Assembly (NCBI RefSeq): GCF_021533195.1
Contig: NZ_JAJNKB010000001.1
Location: 953,656-1,017,655 of the forward strand
DNA: 64,000 bases
Direction: 5' to 3'
Origin: Portibacter marinus
GTDB lineage: Bacteria > Bacteroidota > Bacteroidia > Chitinophagales > Saprospiraceae
Below the pieces are notes generated by a model. That model was not told the DNA's origin and did not search any database. It worked only from the letters and a program-made list of their open reading frames with translations. The position numbers and the translations under genes are program-made. This document shows positions 37,621 to 46,510 of the stretch, piece after piece (position 1 is the first letter of the stretch; every line of letters begins with the position of its first letter).

Positions 37621-37626
37621 TGCGAT

Positions 37627-37815
37627 ATGTATAAATATATTCTTGAGTCTGCCGGAAATATCAATTGGATGGCATTGTTTGCGCTACTTACATTCATGTT
37701 TGTTTTCATTGTATCGGCCATTCTGATTTTTACCAAAAACAAGAAAACCATACAACATATTTCTCATCTGCCTCTGGTCAATGAAGAGGATTTAAATATT
37801 GAAAACCGCAAATAG
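37627..37815 (+). CDS. ccoQ: cbb3 oxidase subunit CcoQ-like
   Basis: 62 residues with one membrane helix (MALFALLTFMFVFIVSAILIF) and a short cytoplasmic tail beginning KNKKT. Sequence alone is weak, but its length, topology and position between ccoNO and ccoP are those of CcoQ, a small stabilising subunit. Confidence 0.75.
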   Translation: MYKYILESAGNINWMALFALLTFMFVFIVSAILIFTKNKKTIQHISHLPLVNEEDLNIENRK

Positions 37816-37825
37816 CCACAGAATT

Positions 37826-38749
37826 ATGAAACATCTTAGTAAAATCTGGATATTGGTCATATGCTCTTCAGTTCAACTTCATGCTAAAAGAGGGCTTACG
37901 ATTCTGGATAAGGCATATGAAAATATTATTCTCATTCTAGCCTTATTGGTGATCTTGGCTGTCATGATTACTTTTTTCAATATGGTCTTCAATTTTCTTG
38001 ACCTTCAGAAACTCAGACTCCAGCAGGAAATGGGAATTGAAAAGGAAGAAGTCGTTAAGACTATGGCTATGCCGAGTTGGAAAAAAATATATCAGTGGAT
38101 GTGGAGTCTGGTGCCTAAGGACAAGGAATCAACGATAGATCTAGGACACTCCTATGATGGTATTCGTGAGCTTGACAACAAATTACCTCCTTGGTGGCTG
38201 TTTTTATTTTATGGGACGATTGCCTTTTCAGTGGTCTATATGTGGATCTATGAGTGGGGACCTAACGATTGGAGTTCAGAAATGGAATATAGAATTGCTA
38301 TGGAGGAAGCCGAAGAACAAAAAGAGAGATTTTTTTCTAAGATGACCGCTTCGATCGATGAAAACAATGTTATTTTTATCGAAGATGAGAAGAGCCTGAT
38401 TCTTGGACAGGAAGTATTCATTAAAAATTGTGCAGCTTGTCATGGTCCTGAAGGTCAGGGGCTTGTTGGACCTAACCTTACAGATGATTATTGGATTCAT
38501 GGTGGGAATATTAAGGATATCTTCAAGATCATTAAATATGGTGTGCCTGAGAAAGGTATGATACCCTGGAACACGCAGTTAAAACCAACCACCATACAAA
38601 GTGTTGCCAGTTACATTCAGACGCTTCATGGAACCAATCCCCCTAATCCAAAAGCAAAGGAAGGCACTCTATATGTGCCAGAAGAGGAAATTGCAGTGCC
38701 CATTGGAAGCAATGATGCCGAAGTCGATGATCTAAATTTGACAAACTAG
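37826..38749 (+). CDS. ccoP: cbb3 oxidase subunit III, monohaem CcoP
   Basis: 307 residues from the ATG at 37826. A TTG codon at 37799 would extend it into ccoQ and is unlikely. There is a signal-like N-terminus, a first helix (IILILALLVILAVMITFF), the CcoP N-terminal domain with LPPWWLFLFYGTIAFSVVYMW, and one c-type haem site (NCAACHGPEGQG) with Met in GMIPW. Proteobacterial CcoP carries two haems; only one is seen here. It passes electrons from cytochrome c to the CcoNO core. Confidence 0.9.
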   Translation: MKHLSKIWILVICSSVQLHAKRGLTILDKAYENIILILALLVILAVMITFFNMVFNFLDLQKLRLQQEMGIEKEEVVKTMAMPSWKKIYQWMWSLVPKDKESTIDLGHSYDGIRELDNKLPPWWLFLFYGTIAFSVVYMWIYEWGPNDWSSEMEYRIAMEEAEEQKERFFSKMTASIDENNVIFIEDEKSLILGQEVFIKNCAACHGPEGQGLVGPNLTDDYWIHGGNIKDIFKIIKYGVPEKGMIPWNTQLKPTTIQSVASYIQTLHGTNPPNPKAKEGTLYVPEEEIAVPIGSNDAEVDDLNLTN

Positions 38750-38752
38750 CCT

Positions 38753-40162
38753 ATGACTACCCACGACGAGGAAAATGAAGAATTCAGAGATTCACTGGCA
38801 ACCGTCGATTCAAAAGGAAAACGAGTCTGGGTTTATCCTAAAAAACCAAATGGCCGATACTACAATTATCGTAAAATTCTTTCCTACTTTCTCCTGGCTT
38901 TACTCTTTGTGTTACCGTGGTTGGAATGGAAGGGTCAACCCTTGTTTCTTCTAAATATTCTTGAAAGAAAATTCATACTATTTGGCTTTTATTTTCCTCC
39001 TCAAGATTTTTTTCTTTTCGTCATCGGCATGCTCATCTTTATTGTATTCATCGCTTTGTTTACAGTAATTTATGGTCGGCTGTTCTGCGGATGGATATGC
39101 CCCCAAACTATTTTTATGGAAATGGTCTTCAGACGTATAGAATACTTTATAGAGGGAGATGCCACAGCACAGATAAGACTTAATAAATCTTCCTGGACTA
39201 TAGAAAAATGGTTAAAGAAAGGTATCAAACATCTGATATTTTTTATGATTTCTGTCGCTATTGCAAATACTTTCCTAGCATACATAATTGGGAAAAAAGC
39301 AGTCCTTCAACTCATTACTGAACCCATTCTACTACACATCAATGGCTTTATAGCTATGATTATATTTTCACTGGTATTTTATGGCGTATTTGCCTTTCTT
39401 CGAGAGCAGGTTTGTACTACAATTTGTCCTTACGGCAGATTACAAGGAGTACTTCTAGACACAAAATCACTGGCAGTCTATTATGATTTTGTCAGAGGAG
39501 AGCCAAGGGGCAAGATAAGAAAAAACGCTCCTTCAGACGAAGTTGTAAAAGGCGATTGCATCGACTGTAATCTATGTGTTAAGGTCTGTCCTACTGGTAT
39601 AGACATTAGAAATGGTATTCAACTTGAATGCGTGAATTGTACGGCATGTATGGATGCATGTGATGAAGTGATGGAGAAGATCGATAGGCCAAAGGGCTTA
39701 ATCAGAATCGATAGTTACCAAAGTATTACCAATGACCAACACAGCAAGATCAATAATCGATCCATTGCCTACAGTGTGGTGCTTGTAATTCTAATTGCCC
39801 TGGAAGCATTTTTATTAATGACCAGATCTGAAGTGGAAGTTTTAATATTAAAAACACCTGGAACACTTTTCTACGAGGCATACAATAACAGGATATCCAA
39901 TATGTACAATTATCAGTTGACCAACAAAACTGATGAGATTTTAAATCTCGAGTTCAGGTGTAGCAACATGAACCAGGTTGAATTTGAGTTCATAGGGTCA
40001 AAGCCCGAAACGATCAAGCAAGGTCAGACGGAGGGAGTGCTGTTGATTAAGATACCTAAGGAATTAATGGATGAAAGAAAAATCAATCTTAAGATTGATG
40101 TCCTGGTTGATGAAAAAGTGATAGACCAGGTAAAAACCACATTTATTGGACCTATAAAATAG
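38753..40162 (+). CDS. ccoG: cbb3 oxidase accessory protein CcoG (FixG/RdxA)
   Basis: 469 residues with about five membrane helices. Between them are two ferredoxin-like cysteine clusters (CIDCNLCVKVCPTG and CVNCTACMDACDEV) and a further CGWICP motif near residue 113. The C-terminal part is an immunoglobulin-like domain (IG_FixG type). CcoG reduces Cu(II) to Cu(I) for oxidase assembly in Rhodobacter. It starts 3 bases after ccoP ends. Confidence 0.92.
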   Translation: MTTHDEENEEFRDSLATVDSKGKRVWVYPKKPNGRYYNYRKILSYFLLALLFVLPWLEWKGQPLFLLNILERKFILFGFYFPPQDFFLFVIGMLIFIVFIALFTVIYGRLFCGWICPQTIFMEMVFRRIEYFIEGDATAQIRLNKSSWTIEKWLKKGIKHLIFFMISVAIANTFLAYIIGKKAVLQLITEPILLHINGFIAMIIFSLVFYGVFAFLREQVCTTICPYGRLQGVLLDTKSLAVYYDFVRGEPRGKIRKNAPSDEVVKGDCIDCNLCVKVCPTGIDIRNGIQLECVNCTACMDACDEVMEKIDRPKGLIRIDSYQSITNDQHSKINNRSIAYSVVLVILIALEAFLLMTRSEVEVLILKTPGTLFYEAYNNRISNMYNYQLTNKTDEILNLEFRCSNMNQVEFEFIGSKPETIKQGQTEGVLLIKIPKELMDERKINLKIDVLVDEKVIDQVKTTFIGPIK

Positions 40163-40167
40163 TAATC

Positions 40168-40605
40168 ATGAAAATTAATTGGGGTATTGCATTAATCATT
40201 TTTTTTACCATTTATATCGCATTACTAGTGAGAATAGTAGTGAAATCTTTTCAGGTAGATCATAGTCTGGTCGTAGAGAATTATTACGACCACGATATTC
40301 ACTATCAGAGTAAATTCGATGATATCAGCAATCGCAATTTCTTAAAAGAAGACTTAAGTATTTTGGTAGAGAAACATAGCAACAGCCTGGTTCTTAATTT
40401 TGGATCACATGCGGAAGTTGACGAAGCGAAAGTTCTTCTTTATCGACCTTCGGATAAACATCAAGATATAGAAAAAACCCTCACGGATATAGGTCAGACA
40501 ACCACGCTTTCAATAGCCAACCTATCAGATGGGATATGGAATGTAAAAGTGAGTTGGAAGGACCAAAATTGCTCTTATTATAAAGAACAAAAAATCTATT
40601 GGTAA
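40168..40605 (+). CDS. ccoH: FixH/CcoH family protein
   Basis: 145 residues: one N-terminal membrane helix (WGIALIIFFTIYIALLVRIV) and a periplasmic beta domain with the YYDHDIHYQSKFDD stretch of the FixH family. CcoH binds and stabilises the oxidase assembly complex. It lies 5 bases after ccoG and directly before safE, within one operon. Confidence 0.85.
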   Translation: MKINWGIALIIFFTIYIALLVRIVVKSFQVDHSLVVENYYDHDIHYQSKFDDISNRNFLKEDLSILVEKHSNSLVLNFGSHAEVDEAKVLLYRPSDKHQDIEKTLTDIGQTTTLSIANLSDGIWNVKVSWKDQNCSYYKEQKIYW

Positions 40606-40608
40606 TTG

Positions 40609-41304
40609 ATGTTCTACGTAGCATTTACGCTTGGTATGTTTGGAAGTCTACATTGTTTAGGCATGTGCGGACCACTGGCATTTGCATTGCTTCCAGGTAT
40701 CCATAGAGGAGGAATCAAAAATACGCTGAGGGTCATCCTTTACAATTTAGGAAGAACCAGCAGCTATATGATTCTAGGTCTTATAGCAGGCTTATTTATC
40801 AGTGCGATTAGCCTAACGGGTTTACAAAAGCCGTTGACCATTCTGGTTGGTATCGTCTTAATCATCATGGCTTTCGTTTCAATCAACTTAGAGAGAACCA
40901 TATCAAAAAATAAAATCTATCAGAAAGCTATCTCCTATTATCATCGGAAAATACGCTATATACTGCAAGAAAAGGCTTCAAGAAATGCCTGGTTCCTCGG
41001 AATGCTGAATGGCCTGGTTCCATGTGGTTTAGTTTATCTTGCTTTGGCGGGTGCTTTAAATTCAGGTAGTCTGTCGAACAGCTCACTTTTTATGGCCTAT
41101 TTCGGATTGGGTACTTTTCCGGCCATGTTTCTGCTTCTTATCGGGTCTTCTTATTTGACCCTGTCAAACCGACTTAGATGGAATAAAGTGATGACATACT
41201 TACAACTTATGGTTGGTATATTCTTAATATACAGAGGAATAGCTGTAGAAATGCCGGTCAATTTAGAATTGTACTGGAGTCTCGGAAAAGTAATGTGCCA
41301 TTAG
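40609..41304 (+). CDS. sulfite exporter TauE/SafE family membrane protein
   Basis: 231 residues, six predicted helices. The start is taken as the ATG at 40609, as the codon before it is TTG. The first helix holds GMFGSLHCLGMCGPLAFAL, and the fourth LNGLVPCGLVYLALAG. The paired Cys/Pro motifs resemble the DsbD/CcdA-type membrane domain. In cbb3 operons of Bacteroidota and others this gene follows ccoH and is thought to help copper delivery or redox supply; the sulfite-exporter name is only a family label. The operon ends here, head-on against the CBS genes with a 1-base gap. Confidence 0.85.
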   Translation: MFYVAFTLGMFGSLHCLGMCGPLAFALLPGIHRGGIKNTLRVILYNLGRTSSYMILGLIAGLFISAISLTGLQKPLTILVGIVLIIMAFVSINLERTISKNKIYQKAISYYHRKIRYILQEKASRNAWFLGMLNGLVPCGLVYLALAGALNSGSLSNSSLFMAYFGLGTFPAMFLLLIGSSYLTLSNRLRWNKVMTYLQLMVGIFLIYRGIAVEMPVNLELYWSLGKVMCH

Positions 41305-41305
41305 A

Positions 41306-41728
41306 TTATACTTTGCTTTCAATATGCAAAGATTTTAGTAAGTCGTATGCCGTAACGATTCCTATTACTTTCTGCTCATCATTGACTACTATTAATCCAT
41401 GGAATTCACCCTGGAGCAATAGTTCTACCGCATACTGCACGTCATCTTCTCTCTTGAGGGTAATAGGATCTTCGTGCATAATATCTCCTACAGGTATATG
41501 GTTCATCAACATTTGAGTATAATGTCTACCACTTGTTTCATTTAACATTCTTAGAAATCTGGCGCTCAGATCTGTCTTGGAAACAATTCCAATTAATTGT
41601 TCATTTTCAGTAATAGGCACGTGTGAATAACCAGCTATTTGGATCAATTTCACAACGTTTTTTAAACTGGCGTTGCGCTCTAAAGTCATGGGACGTTCTC
41701 TCATAATATCGCCTACTCTGATGATCAT
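41306..41728 (-). CDS. CBS domain pair protein
   Basis: 140 residues from the ATG at 41728 (a GTG at 41734 is possible). It consists of two CBS domains: VGDIMRERPMTLERNASLKNVVKLI...HVPITEN and VGDIMHEDPITLKREDDVQYAVELL...GLIVVND. CBS pairs bind adenine nucleotides and sense energy state or ligands. There is no fused effector domain. It is the last gene of a five-gene unit (44660 to 41306) with two more CBS proteins and two universal stress proteins. Confidence 0.88.
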   Translation of the reverse strand: MIIRVGDIMRERPMTLERNASLKNVVKLIQIAGYSHVPITENEQLIGIVSKTDLSARFLRMLNETSGRHYTQMLMNHIPVGDIMHEDPITLKREDDVQYAVELLLQGEFHGLIVVNDEQKVIGIVTAYDLLKSLHIESKV

Positions 41729-41734
41729 CTTCAC

Positions 41735-42181
41735 TTAGCTTTCATGATTTAATAGTAGTTCCAAAAAGTCATAGGGTGTAACCACTCCTACACATTTCTC
41801 CTCAGACCTGACCAACAGGCAGTGAAATTTATTGACCATAAACATTTTCAAAACCTCGTTAATTTCCGTATGATATGAAACACTGATAGGGTTCTTAGTC
41901 ATCACGTCGCTTGCTATCAAAGATCTAAAGAATTTTTCATTATAGATTTTGGCATCCTCAAAATTGAATAGCGTAAAATGATGCAACAGTTTATTGTAGT
42001 CGCTACGACTGATAACGCCTACTCCGACTTTGTTTTCATTTACTACTGGCAGATGGTGAAAGTTATTACTTTCGAAAATTTCTTTGATTTCAAACATTGA
42101 AGCATCTGGATGAACTGAAATATAACTTGCTGTCATAATTTCAGATACGTGGGTGCTTAAATCTATGGTAGTCAGTGTCAT
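41735..42181 (-). CDS. CBS domain pair protein
   Basis: 148 residues with two CBS domains (VSEIMTASYISVHPDASMFEIKEIF...HHLPVVNEN, SDVMTKNPISVSYHTEINEVLKMF...HCLLVRS). It ends at the start of the next CBS gene and begins 11 bases after the universal stress protein gene, so it is part of the same transcript. The two adjacent CBS genes look like an old tandem duplication that has diverged a lot. Confidence 0.88.
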   Translation of the reverse strand: MTLTTIDLSTHVSEIMTASYISVHPDASMFEIKEIFESNNFHHLPVVNENKVGVGVISRSDYNKLLHHFTLFNFEDAKIYNEKFFRSLIASDVMTKNPISVSYHTEINEVLKMFMVNKFHCLLVRSEEKCVGVVTPYDFLELLLNHES

Positions 42182-42192
42182 TTTAAATATAT

Positions 42193-43056
42193 TTAGATTG
42201 CCGCAGAACTGAACAAAATTTGGCTTCGCTTTTTTAATCCTGATGGTAGAAATAGTGTGGGTTTCCTCGCTTTCAATATCATTTTCTTACTTATGCTACC
42301 AGAAACCATAGTCTCTAACCACGACATTTTGTCTGTAATCATAACTTGCAGGTCAGCTTCCTTTTGCTCAGAATAGTTGATGAGTTCTTTAACAATGTCT
42401 CCCTTTTCCTTTTGAATGACAGTGAAAGGGAAGTCTAGATTTCTTTTTTCGAAATACTCCTCTACGATGTTTCTTAGAAATCCTTCATTTTTCCCCTTCT
42501 GGTCTATAATGTGTACAAAGTGCAAGTCTGCCTTGTAATTTGCATTCCACTCCAGTAGATACTCTAGAATTCGATCTGATTCAAGATGATGATCTGTTGC
42601 GATCACGACCCGATTAATCTTCTTGTACTCCGCTTGATTCGGAATAAGATAGACCGGAACCCCCACCCTCTTTACAACTCCAAGAGAAACTGTCCCCAAC
42701 CATTTATCGAACAGATCGTACTTGTCTCTGGTCCCCATTACCACCGCATCAAAGTGACCTTTCTCAACTTTATCCACAATCAGTTCGACAGTGGATCCGA
42801 CCTCCACTTCCGAGAGAAAAGGATAGTCAGCACTCAATTCAGCTAAAGTTTCAGCAGCAAGCCGATCCATTTCATTGATAATACTATCGCCCCTGGTGAG
42901 ACCCGCAGTATAGGTTAGTGGGTCCTGCAGACTAAGATTTCCATCTAATATGTGCAAAATGACATACTTGGCTTCTTCTTTGTGCATCTGAAACGCATAT
43001 TTCATGGCATTGAGACCAATTTTTCCAAAGTCGAAGGGAATCAGAATATTCTTCAT
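42193..43056 (-). CDS. tandem universal stress protein
   Basis: 287 residues comprising two UspA-like domains. The first starts MKNILIPFDFGKIGLNAMKYAFQ and ends with VMGTRDKYDLFDKWLGTVSLGVVKRVGVPVYLIP. The second (INRVVIATDHHLESDRIL...) is more divergent. The ATP-loop glycines of the first domain are only partly kept (GTRD rather than GxxG). It probably acts in stress or energy-limited survival. The spacing to its neighbours is 11-12 bases on each side. Confidence 0.87.
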   Translation of the reverse strand: MKNILIPFDFGKIGLNAMKYAFQMHKEEAKYVILHILDGNLSLQDPLTYTAGLTRGDSIINEMDRLAAETLAELSADYPFLSEVEVGSTVELIVDKVEKGHFDAVVMGTRDKYDLFDKWLGTVSLGVVKRVGVPVYLIPNQAEYKKINRVVIATDHHLESDRILEYLLEWNANYKADLHFVHIIDQKGKNEGFLRNIVEEYFEKRNLDFPFTVIQKEKGDIVKELINYSEQKEADLQVMITDKMSWLETMVSGSISKKMILKARKPTLFLPSGLKKRSQILFSSAAI

Positions 43057-43068
43057 TTTCTAATGATT

Positions 43069-44214
43069 TTAATGGTGACAATTTGCATCAGGTTTTTGAC
43101 GACATGCTCCGCCGCACAGACAACCTATATCATCGTTGTGAAAAACCATGATGGGAGTTTGAGATTTCATCAAAGTCGACTTGGTCTGGCTCTTCTGAAT
43201 GATTTGCTCCAATAGTTTTTTCTTCTTCTTTGATAATATGATCAAGTCTGCCTTGATATTTTCCGCGTAGTTGTTGACTCCCGAAGAAACATTTGTAGCT
43301 TGCACTTCTTCACATATAAACTGAATGTCTTCATACATATGGCTTACATACGAAGATATATCATAGGGCTCATATTTCGTCCCGTCATCTACATGTATAA
43401 TGTGTATCTCAGATTCAAACTTCCTCGCTAATTTCGCAATGCTTTTAAGGACTTTTTGATCATAACTGGTTGGAGCATAAGCGTAAACTATTTTCTTCAA
43501 TCCTGAATACTTTAGATTTGGAGGTATAAACATGGCCGGACAATGTCCATGACTGGAGACTTTTAATGACACTGACCCCAGAATTTTTTTACTCGCACTT
43601 TCACCCGTGTTCCCCAAGATCACCAGATCTTTGTCCTTTGATTTTTCGATGATCTTGTCCGCTGCCAAACCCATCATGTAAGTATCTCTAATCATCACAA
43701 ACTCCTTATCTACTCTTTGCCTTTCCAGTTCCTTCCGTGTCTTTTCTACAATACGATGTAGGTTGTACTTTCTGTTAGCGACTGTGACATCATCTACCAG
43801 GATTTGACCATCGACTACCATGGGTGAGGGGTGATTCACGTATAATAATTCGATTTCAGCACCTATCTCCTTAGCAAGCCCCAATGCGTAATTAAATGCA
43901 TTTAAAGAGTTCTCTGAAAAATCGATTGGCACAAGAATCTTAGTCAAGAGATCCGGAGCAAATTCCTGGATTATATTTTCCTTTGACTTGGTTACAAAGT
44001 TTTCAATCCCTTCCTTTTCGCTGTAGACAATGTCTACGTGCGAGTTTATTCGAAGGGTAGGAATCGATTCGACATGATCTTCGATAATCTGACTTACATT
44101 CTTAATCTCTTCTATTTCAAGATTCAGATTATATCTTCTTAAAAATTGTTCAAGTGAATACTTGAAATACTCATAACGAGAAGTTTCCGCACCATATATT
44201 TTTACGTTTGCCAT
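43069..44214 (-). CDS. universal stress protein with thioredoxin-like N-terminus and Cys/His-rich tail
   Basis: 381 residues from the ATG at 44214 (the frame begins with a TTG two codons earlier). The first 85 or so residues (VKIYGAETSRYEYFKYSLEQFL...SIPTLRI) look like a thioredoxin/glutaredoxin fold without the active-site Cys pair. Two Usp domains follow; the first keeps the nucleotide loop GNTGESASKKILGS exactly as GxxG-N8-GS. The C-terminus ends in a metal-binding-like tail, CLCGGACRQKPDANCHH. This combination is unusual for the family. It could sense metals or redox state in step with the cbb3 genes (inference). Two bases separate it from the upstream CBS gene. Confidence 0.85.
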   Translation of the reverse strand: MANVKIYGAETSRYEYFKYSLEQFLRRYNLNLEIEEIKNVSQIIEDHVESIPTLRINSHVDIVYSEKEGIENFVTKSKENIIQEFAPDLLTKILVPIDFSENSLNAFNYALGLAKEIGAEIELLYVNHPSPMVVDGQILVDDVTVANRKYNLHRIVEKTRKELERQRVDKEFVMIRDTYMMGLAADKIIEKSKDKDLVILGNTGESASKKILGSVSLKVSSHGHCPAMFIPPNLKYSGLKKIVYAYAPTSYDQKVLKSIAKLARKFESEIHIIHVDDGTKYEPYDISSYVSHMYEDIQFICEEVQATNVSSGVNNYAENIKADLIILSKKKKKLLEQIIQKSQTKSTLMKSQTPIMVFHNDDIGCLCGGACRQKPDANCHH

Positions 44215-44216
44215 GT

Positions 44217-44660
44217 TCAAGAAGTATAGGATTTATAAATTTCTTTGTCTTCAGACAGGTGTTTAATGATATCCAATGTCGTTACAATGCCTACGAGTCG
44301 CTCACCATCAACAATAGGAATGGCATGAAAAAGATTTTCTTTAAAAATCTCAATAGCTACATTGATTTTATCTTCAGGGGCCAGTCTCGCAATCTTACGA
44401 GTCATGATTTCGTCTACGGTATGAGACTTAAGTCGAAATAGATCCCATTTGTTTTCAATGTCTATTTCATTAAATCCCCTTTTGAAGTGCAGATAATCTG
44501 ACTTGCTGACCATGCCTATAAATTTGCCATCTTTTTCTACAGGTAAATGGTGGATTTTATGCGTTCTAAAAAGATCTTCAACCTTCTTAATGGTATCTTC
44601 AGGAGAGATGGTCGTCAGTTCCTTAGTCATAATTGAATGTACTGGAGCTAATAAATTCAT
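44217..44660 (-). CDS. CBS domain pair protein, first gene of the CBS/Usp operon
   Basis: 147 residues with two CBS domains (VHSIMTKELTTISPEDTIKKVEDLF...HHLPVEKDG; VDEIMTRKIARLAPEDKINVAIEIF...HAIPIVDGE). It heads the unit CBS-Usp-Usp-CBS-CBS. An FNR-like box lies about 75 bases before its start. Its ligand is unknown; adenine nucleotides are usual. Confidence 0.88.
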   Translation of the reverse strand: MNLLAPVHSIMTKELTTISPEDTIKKVEDLFRTHKIHHLPVEKDGKFIGMVSKSDYLHFKRGFNEIDIENKWDLFRLKSHTVDEIMTRKIARLAPEDKINVAIEIFKENLFHAIPIVDGERLVGIVTTLDIIKHLSEDKEIYKSYTS

Positions 44661-44728
44661 TTGATTTAATTTTACTTAAAGATGCTGGAATGATTTCATC
44701 CTCAAGATGATGTATGTCAATGGTGCCA

Positions 44729-44742
44729 TTGACCTTAATCAA
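44729..44742. promoter_or_regulatory. FNR/FixK-like box before the CBS/Usp operon
   Basis: TTGACCTTAATCAA is nearly the same as the box at 32712-32725 (one base differs). It is centred 75 bases before the CBS gene at 44660 and just touches the stop codon of the gene at 44739. No clear -7 box was found at the ideal distance. Confidence 0.6.
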
Positions 44743-45107
44743 TCACTGTAGAAATGATCCAGGTCCTCACTTTTCATTTCTTGTTTAGCTAATGTCCAAT
44801 GGTCTGTTATAGAAGTTTGCATCCACTGCTCTCCTGACTTTCTATACACCTGAATATGCAATCCAAACTTATTTTCAAAAGCATTTTCTAATTCTGCAAC
44901 TGTCATTTCAGAATCAATATCTATCTCACCATTAAGGAGCATAGGATTTAACTTCTCCAGCTCCATGTCCTGATTGATTTTGAGTTCATCTTTGGAACCC
45001 TGATATGTCTCATGTTTTTTACGGTAAAATTCAATTTTTAGATTTGGAAAGATGGTTTGGAATTCGGTTTTGATTTGTTCTGTAGTTTTATGTGTTGTAA
45101 TTTCCAT
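44739..45107 (-). CDS. hypothetical protein with internal duplication
   Basis: 122 residues from the ATG at 45107; a frame reaching back to 45149 would overlap the upstream gene. Two similar halves can be seen: FQTIFPNLKIEFYRKKHE...SKDELKIN and FENKFGLHIQVYRKSGEQW...ITDHWTLA, separated by an acidic linker. Each half is a short alpha-beta-beta unit. No family recognised. It is the last gene of the unit starting with the CBS gene at 46934. Confidence 0.65.
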   Translation of the reverse strand: MEITTHKTTEQIKTEFQTIFPNLKIEFYRKKHETYQGSKDELKINQDMELEKLNPMLLNGEIDIDSEMTVAELENAFENKFGLHIQVYRKSGEQWMQTSITDHWTLAKQEMKSEDLDHFYSD

Positions 45108-45120
45108 AATATATTGTGTT

Positions 45121-45765
45121 TTAAAATGTAATGCCCATTTGTAATCCAATTCTAGGCTTCACTCCTGAGTAACCTTGATCTAAAAGACCGTAGTCTTCTA
45201 TTCCACTTGCGTCCCTATTGCGTACGATTTTAGATTGCCGTACACCGCCTCCCATAAAAATGTCAAGTACGATCCTTTTGGTAATGTCAAACTGAACGCC
45301 CAACAAGACACCTCCTTCTCCTGCTGTTATCTCTTCATCCACCAGTTCCGTTTGAGTATCCCCTTTCTCTGGATCGTAGTACCAGTTAGAATAAGTTTCA
45401 TTTTGGTACAAGCCTAAAATATAAGGTGCTGAGTAAAAGCCAATGTTATACATGTTTAAGGTCTGATGGGTCTCTTTGTACAATTGACTTAAGTAGAATC
45501 GATACTGTAAGAATGCCTGAAAACCACCACGCTTTTCTTCGCCATTATCTCCACTTATGATAGAAATTAAAGTATTCAAGCTGGTCTTCCTGTTGTTAAA
45601 ATACCGTTCAAATCCTATCTGAAATTCAGCTCTACCTAGTTCGACTGGGCTTAATTTCAATAGATTCTGATAAGTATATAAGTGGTCTGCCTCCACACTT
45701 TTATCCTGAGCAATGAGATTCAAATGCAGAAGAAGGCATATAGATAGAATCAATAAATTTTTCAT
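45121..45765 (-). CDS. predicted outer-membrane protein
   Basis: 214 residues with a signal peptide (MKNLLILSICLLLHLNLIAQ). The body is made of amphipathic strands (AEFQIGFERYF, GGFQAFLQYRFYLSQLY, IVLDIFMGGGVRQ) and the C-terminal strand ends in Phe (RIGLQMGITF), as in barrel proteins of the outer membrane. It lies in the CBS/LOG unit, so it may be a porin-like or structural response to low oxygen or stress. No named family. Confidence 0.62.
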   Translation of the reverse strand: MKNLLILSICLLLHLNLIAQDKSVEADHLYTYQNLLKLSPVELGRAEFQIGFERYFNNRKTSLNTLISIISGDNGEEKRGGFQAFLQYRFYLSQLYKETHQTLNMYNIGFYSAPYILGLYQNETYSNWYYDPEKGDTQTELVDEEITAGEGGVLLGVQFDITKRIVLDIFMGGGVRQSKIVRNRDASGIEDYGLLDQGYSGVKPRIGLQMGITF

Positions 45766-45769
45766 AACA

Positions 45770-46510
45770 TTAATTTTGATTGGTTTGTAATCTTTTTTCG
45801 CCTAACAACCAGAAGGCCTTCCTCTTGTACTTAACCTTATAGTTCTCAGCGATATACACTTTAATATGATTGACTGCTTCATCAGTGCTATCGGTAAATA
45901 AAACCAGTTGCTTATCTTCCGGAGAAATGGTCTGTTCTCTCTCCATCTTCAGTATCATAGACTGAATGTCTGAGTAGTATTCAGACCCCATGACGACTAC
46001 CGGAAAATGGTGTAGTATTGCGGTCTGAATCAGTGTGATGGTTTCAAACAATTCATCCAATGTTCCAAAACCTCCAGGCATCACGACAAATGCGTAACTG
46101 TATTTAAGGAGTAAAACTTTACGAACGAAGAAGAAATCAAAGACAATCCACTTGTGCATATATTGATTTACATCTTGCTCTCTTGGAAGCCTGATGGCGC
46201 AACCGACAGATTTTCCACCCCTTTCAAAAGCTCCCCTATTTGCAGCTTCCATAATACCAGGACCACCGCCAGTCATGATCGTAAATCCTAATTTGGATAA
46301 TTCTCTGGACAACTCTGACGTCTTCTGGTAATAGATATGGTCTTTCGGAGTTCTTGCAGAGCCAAAAAATGTAATGCAAGGACCTACGAAATGTAGCTTT
46401 CTAAATCCTTTCAACAATTGCAACATGACCTTCAAAGAAAAAGTCAATTCTTTACCCCTGCTGTTGGGTCCGTCTAAGAATTGAGATTTGGGATCTAAAA
46501 CCTTATTCAT
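45770..46510 (-). CDS. LOG family protein (TIGR00730 Rossmann-fold nucleotidase)
   Basis: 246 residues from the ATG at 46510. It carries the two LOG motifs: MTGGGPGIMEAANRGA (nucleotide-binding glycines) and VMPGGFGTLDELFE (PGGxGTxxE). Characterised members cleave nucleoside monophosphates to the base and ribose phosphate, including cytokinin precursors. A plausible role here is nucleotide salvage or turnover under stress. The start overlaps the end of the CBS gene by 8 bases, implying coupled translation. Confidence 0.9.
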   Translation of the reverse strand: MNKVLDPKSQFLDGPNSRGKELTFSLKVMLQLLKGFRKLHFVGPCITFFGSARTPKDHIYYQKTSELSRELSKLGFTIMTGGGPGIMEAANRGAFERGGKSVGCAIRLPREQDVNQYMHKWIVFDFFFVRKVLLLKYSYAFVVMPGGFGTLDELFETITLIQTAILHHFPVVVMGSEYYSDIQSMILKMEREQTISPEDKQLVLFTDSTDEAVNHIKVYIAENYKVKYKRKAFWLLGEKRLQTNQN

